64,000 nt of DNA, from contig NZ_CAJFCN010000003.1 in the NCBI RefSeq assembly GCF_904063055.1, positions 1-64,000 on the forward strand, written 5' to 3'. Both the position numbers and the translations under genes were made by a program. Below are positions 61,174 through 64,000 of this stretch, one piece after another. This DNA is from Pseudomonas paracarnis. GTDB taxonomy: Bacteria > Pseudomonadota > Gammaproteobacteria > Pseudomonadales > Pseudomonadaceae. Position 1 is the first letter of the stretch, and each line of letters opens with the position of its first letter. The notes beneath the pieces are model-generated. The model was given only the letters and a program-made list of their open reading frames with translations, ran no database searches and was not told the DNA's origin.

Positions 61174-61443
61174 TCATGGGGCGGGCGGTTTGGGCTTCTT
61201 CGGGGCGGCGGGTTTCTTCGCCGCAGGTTTGGCGGCGGCAGGCGCAGCAGGTTTGGGCTTTGCCGCAGCCTTGGGCGCGGTTTTCGGCTTGGCGGCCGGT
61301 TTAGGCTTGCTCGGCGTCAGCGCCTCGGCTTCCGCCAGCTTGCGCGCCATCTCCCAGTGGCGATCATGGGCGCCATCAGGCTTGCCTTCAGACTCCCAGA
61401 TCTGATGCGCCAGTTCGCGAATGCGTTTGTCTTCTTTACTCAT
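61174..61443 (-). CDS. DUF2934 protein with Ala/Lys/Pro-rich tail
   Basis: This 89-residue protein has a short N-terminal DUF2934 domain (KEDKRIRELAHQIWESEGKPDGAHDRHWEMARKLAEAEAL) and a basic histone-like tail of AKP/AAK repeats (about 45-89). The tail suggests binding to nucleic acid or glycogen, but no function is proven. GAGGAG lies upstream of ATG 61443; a GTG at 61446 is the alternative. It is regularly found between treY and glgX in Pseudomonas. A terminator follows closely, cutting it off from glgX. Confidence 0.82.
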   Translation of the reverse strand: MSKEDKRIRELAHQIWESEGKPDGAHDRHWEMARKLAEAEALTPSKPKPAAKPKTAPKAAAKPKPAAPAAAKPAAKKPAAPKKPKPPAP

Positions 61444-61466
61444 CACAAACTCCTCACAGAAAATTT

Positions 61467-64000
61467 TCAGCTTTCTTGATTATCAGGATTGATAAAGACA
61501 TTGACCGGGAGATCCCCCAGGGCAGCGCTGATCAACAGCTCCTTGTTGGGTGTGACTACGCCCGTTTGAAAAAGTCCCTTCCAGTTTTGTGCAGGGGCGG
61601 CGAACGGTAATTTCACCCGCGTATCGCCCCAAACCTGGGCATTGATCTGGGGAAACATCCCGTTTTCAAGCAGCGGATAAGACCAGCGCGGCACCACCAC
61701 CAGCAACTGCCTGCCCTGATGTTCACGGTAGAACGCAACCACCCGTTCCGCGTGCTGGCCCAGCACTTCCAGCGGTGTATAGCTGCCATGGCGCAGCAGC
61801 TCGGGGCAGGCTTTACGCAGGCCCAGTACCTGGGCGATCACTGCCTGTTTGATACGCCCGTCGCGCCAGTTGAACAACAGTTCGCCGATGTCCGGTGGTG
61901 CCTGCAATGCACGTTGCCGCGCAGCGAAGTCCACCGGGCGCCGGTTGTCCGGGTCGACCAGGCTGAAGTCCCAGAACTCATCGCCCTGGTAAATATCCGG
62001 CACACCCGGCACGGTCAGATGAAGCAAGGTTTGCGCCAGCCCATTCAGGGCGCCGGCGGGGGCGATGGCCTGCGCAGCGCTGTCCAACGCACTGCGCAGC
62101 GGCGCACCGGCCTCACTGAGCAGCAGGCGCTTGAGGAACGCTTCCACCGCCTGTTCGTAAGCCTCGTTGGGCGCGCTCCAACTGCTCTGCAACTTGGCCT
62201 CGCGCAGGGCTTTTTGCTGCCACTGCCACAGGCGTTGCTGGTACGCCTCCAGATCAGGGTTGGGCTCCAGCGGCCAACTGCCCAGCAGCACCTGATAAAG
62301 AATCAGTTCATCACCCGCCGAGGGGCTCTCGGCGCTCTCGCGCAAAGGCTCGGCCAGGCGGCGCCAGTGCTCGACCTGTTCGGCATACCAGGAGGCGCAC
62401 TCGCTGAGTACCGCCAGGCGCGCACGGGTGTCTTCGCCGCGTTTGTGGTCGTGGGTGGCGGTGGCCAGCAGGTTGCCGGGGAAGGTCTTCAGGCGTTGTT
62501 GATTGGCCGCATGGAAATCTGCCAACGGCGCACTGAATTGCTCGGTACTGAAACCCACATCGTTGCGCGACAACAACACCGCCGAACGATAGAAGGCGGT
62601 GTCTTCCACAGCCTTGGCGGCGGCGGGCGAGGTCAGTTGCTGGAAGCGCACGCAGGCATGCTTGAGCATCTTGCGCGCCCGGCCTACCGGGCGATTGCGC
62701 CAGGGCTGACCACCCAACCATTGTTCCAGATGGTCGAGCACCGGCCAGTCGCCTTCGTTGAGGGTACTGCGTGCACCCTCCATGGCCTGCTGGAACACCT
62801 TGTCGTCGGCCGCACTGCGGCCCTTGGCGCTGATATAGGTGCGGTACACCGGGAAATGCACAATCAGTTCCTGCAGGGCCCGGCGGATGGCGCCCAGGGT
62901 CAGGTCGCGGGTCATCACGTCATCGCGGGCCACTTGCAGCAGCGCCTGGGCCACGCTTTCGAAGTCGCCGCCCAAAGAACCATTGAGGATCTGCTGGCGC
63001 GCCAGCCGCGCTTCTTCGCTGAAGGCTGAAGGCCGTTCGCTGTGACGCGTCCACATCTCGGCCAGCGGTGCAAAACCTTCGGGATGGTGTTGCAGCAAGG
63101 ACAACTGGTTCATGAACTCGTAGCCGGTAGTGCCGTCCACCTGCCAGTCTTCACGCAAAGTTTCGCCTTCGCCAAGGATCTTTTCGACGAAGATCGGCAA
63201 GTGGCGCTCGGGTGACAGCGCGTCCACACGCCGACGCAATTTGCGGCAATAGCCACGCGGGTCAGCCAGGCCGTCGATATGGTCGATGCGCAGCCCGTCG
63301 ACCAGCCCAGCGCTGATCAGCTCGAAAATCTTGCCATGGGTGGCTTCGAACACCGCCGTGCGTTCGACCCGCAGGCCGCCCAATTCATTGACGTCGAAGA
63401 AGCGCCGCCAGTTGATGTCGTCTGCGGCGGTGCGCCAACTGGCCAGGCGATAAGTCTGTTGTTCCAGCAGGTGATGCAGGCGCTCGAAGCCCTCGGGCTG
63501 GCGACTGTCGAATGCGGCCAGGCGTTGTTCAATAGCGGGTAGCAGCTCGCTGGCGCGTTCGGCCAAGGCTTGTTTGAGCGTGGTGGCTTCGGCGTAGGCG
63601 TCGTGCTGATAGGCGAGGGCGGCGAAACGTTCGGCCAGCGGTTTGAGTAACTCATCGTTGCCCAGGATCAGGCCGTAGTCCCTGGGGCAAATCGGAAAAC
63701 GGTGCTCGTAATGCTCGACGTAGAAACTCCCCTGGGCGGCATCGAACTTGAGCGGGAGCGTGCCGTTTTGCAAGGCTTCGCCGTAATCGCTGCCGAGGAA
63801 GGGCATCAGCAACTGGCCCTTGAGCAGCGGGTCGGGGGAGTGCCACTGGATGTCGAAAAACTCGCTGTAGGGGCTCAGGCGGCCCCACTCCAGCAGGTCG
63901 AGCCACCAAGGGTTATCCGCGCCGCCCACGGCCATATGGTTGGAGACGATATCGAGGATCAAGCCCATGTCGTGCTCACGCAGCGCGGCGACCAGGCGAC
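61467..64000 (-). CDS. treY: Maltooligosyltrehalose synthase TreY, N-terminus cut by window edge
   Basis: The C-terminal 844 or so residues of a GH13_26 enzyme that turns the reducing-end alpha-1,4 bond of maltodextrins into alpha,alpha-1,1. The first visible region is LILDIVSNHMAVGGADNPWW, followed by FFDVNELGGLRVE, the active-site region GLVDGLRIDHIDGLADP, and later YQGDEFWDFSLVDPDNRRPVDF. The frame is open through the window edge, so the start and perhaps 80 residues are missing. With TreZ (expected upstream, not visible), it makes trehalose from glycogen. The gap to the DUF2934 gene is 23 bp, so they likely share a transcript. Confidence 0.93.
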   Translation of the reverse strand, partial: RLVAALREHDMGLILDIVSNHMAVGGADNPWWLDLLEWGRLSPYSEFFDIQWHSPDPLLKGQLLMPFLGSDYGEALQNGTLPLKFDAAQGSFYVEHYEHRFPICPRDYGLILGNDELLKPLAERFAALAYQHDAYAEATTLKQALAERASELLPAIEQRLAAFDSRQPEGFERLHHLLEQQTYRLASWRTAADDINWRRFFDVNELGGLRVERTAVFEATHGKIFELISAGLVDGLRIDHIDGLADPRGYCRKLRRRVDALSPERHLPIFVEKILGEGETLREDWQVDGTTGYEFMNQLSLLQHHPEGFAPLAEMWTRHSERPSAFSEEARLARQQILNGSLGGDFESVAQALLQVARDDVMTRDLTLGAIRRALQELIVHFPVYRTYISAKGRSAADDKVFQQAMEGARSTLNEGDWPVLDHLEQWLGGQPWRNRPVGRARKMLKHACVRFQQLTSPAAAKAVEDTAFYRSAVLLSRNDVGFSTEQFSAPLADFHAANQQRLKTFPGNLLATATHDHKRGEDTRARLAVLSECASWYAEQVEHWRRLAEPLRESAESPSAGDELILYQVLLGSWPLEPNPDLEAYQQRLWQWQQKALREAKLQSSWSAPNEAYEQAVEAFLKRLLLSEAGAPLRSALDSAAQAIAPAGALNGLAQTLLHLTVPGVPDIYQGDEFWDFSLVDPDNRRPVDFAARQRALQAPPDIGELLFNWRDGRIKQAVIAQVLGLRKACPELLRHGSYTPLEVLGQHAERVVAFYREHQGRQLLVVVPRWSYPLLENGMFPQINAQVWGDTRVKLPFAAPAQNWKGLFQTGVVTPNKELLISAALGDLPVNVFINPDNQES

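Overview
The window looks like a chromosomal segment of a fluorescent Pseudomonas, most likely the P. fluorescens group. The grounds are the high GC content, the density of LysR, AraC and MocR regulators with MFS or EamA exporters, the divergent ampR/ampC pair, the OsmC-YcaO protein, the glgX/treY storage-sugar cluster, and many copies of the Pseudomonas REP hairpin (GTGGGAGCGGGCTTGC type). The species is inferred; no rRNA or tRNA gene, plasmid origin, prophage, CRISPR array or intact insertion sequence was seen.

Layout. 1-2000: start of nrdB behind two NrdR boxes, a molbindin gene, and a MalY/PatB-type C-S lyase broken by an in-frame amber codon. 2061-4148: an AT-richer serralysin-like RTX protease with a duplicated tail. 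4410-9600: gamma-glutamyltranspeptidase, the pnuC plus ribosylnicotinamide kinase pair, and ampC/ampR. 9750-16700: a dienelactone hydrolase, a thioesterase, an EamA exporter divergent from a MocR regulator, small secreted and DUF proteins, and an amidase. 17200-24670: four transporter or hydrolase units with AraC regulators, a GAF protein and a ProP-like symporter, followed by a tandem REPIN array. 25500-32150: a GNAT, a hexuronate-type MFS carrier with a palindromic operator, an EamA plus hydrolase pair with a LysR, and a sugar dehydrogenase lipoprotein with a DUF2231 membrane protein. 32280-32810: a repeat element holding an unusual nested three-way hairpin. 32870-40220: a kinase/nucleotidyltransferase/NUDIX operon, an isochorismatase-like protein with Ser in place of the usual Cys, OsmC-YcaO, and the reverse transsulfuration pair. 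40460-50750: an accessory-looking stretch of VOC proteins, an MFS carrier, LysR regulators, GNATs, LysE, an SDR, an orphan membrane protein and a MITE-like element. 50800-54620: a six-helix chemoreceptor and a TonB receptor behind a Fur-like box. 54830-58890: two PIG-L deacetylases, one with an altered active-site motif, around a GT2 glycosyltransferase, a methyltransferase and an acyl-CoA-dehydrogenase-like protein. 58893-64000: glgX, a DUF2934 gene and truncated treY.

The tightest functional units are pnuC with the kinase (NAD salvage), cystathionine beta-synthase with gamma-lyase (homocysteine to cysteine), kinase/NTase/NUDIX (unknown small-molecule or nucleotide chemistry), and glgX/ACAD/PIG-L/methyltransferase/GT2, whose genes overlap or nearly abut and which joins glycogen debranching to an uncharacterised saccharide-modifying pathway. 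The best candidates for something undescribed are that last cassette, the double-tailed serralysin, the three-gene kinase/NTase/NUDIX operon and the 80-nt nested hairpin.
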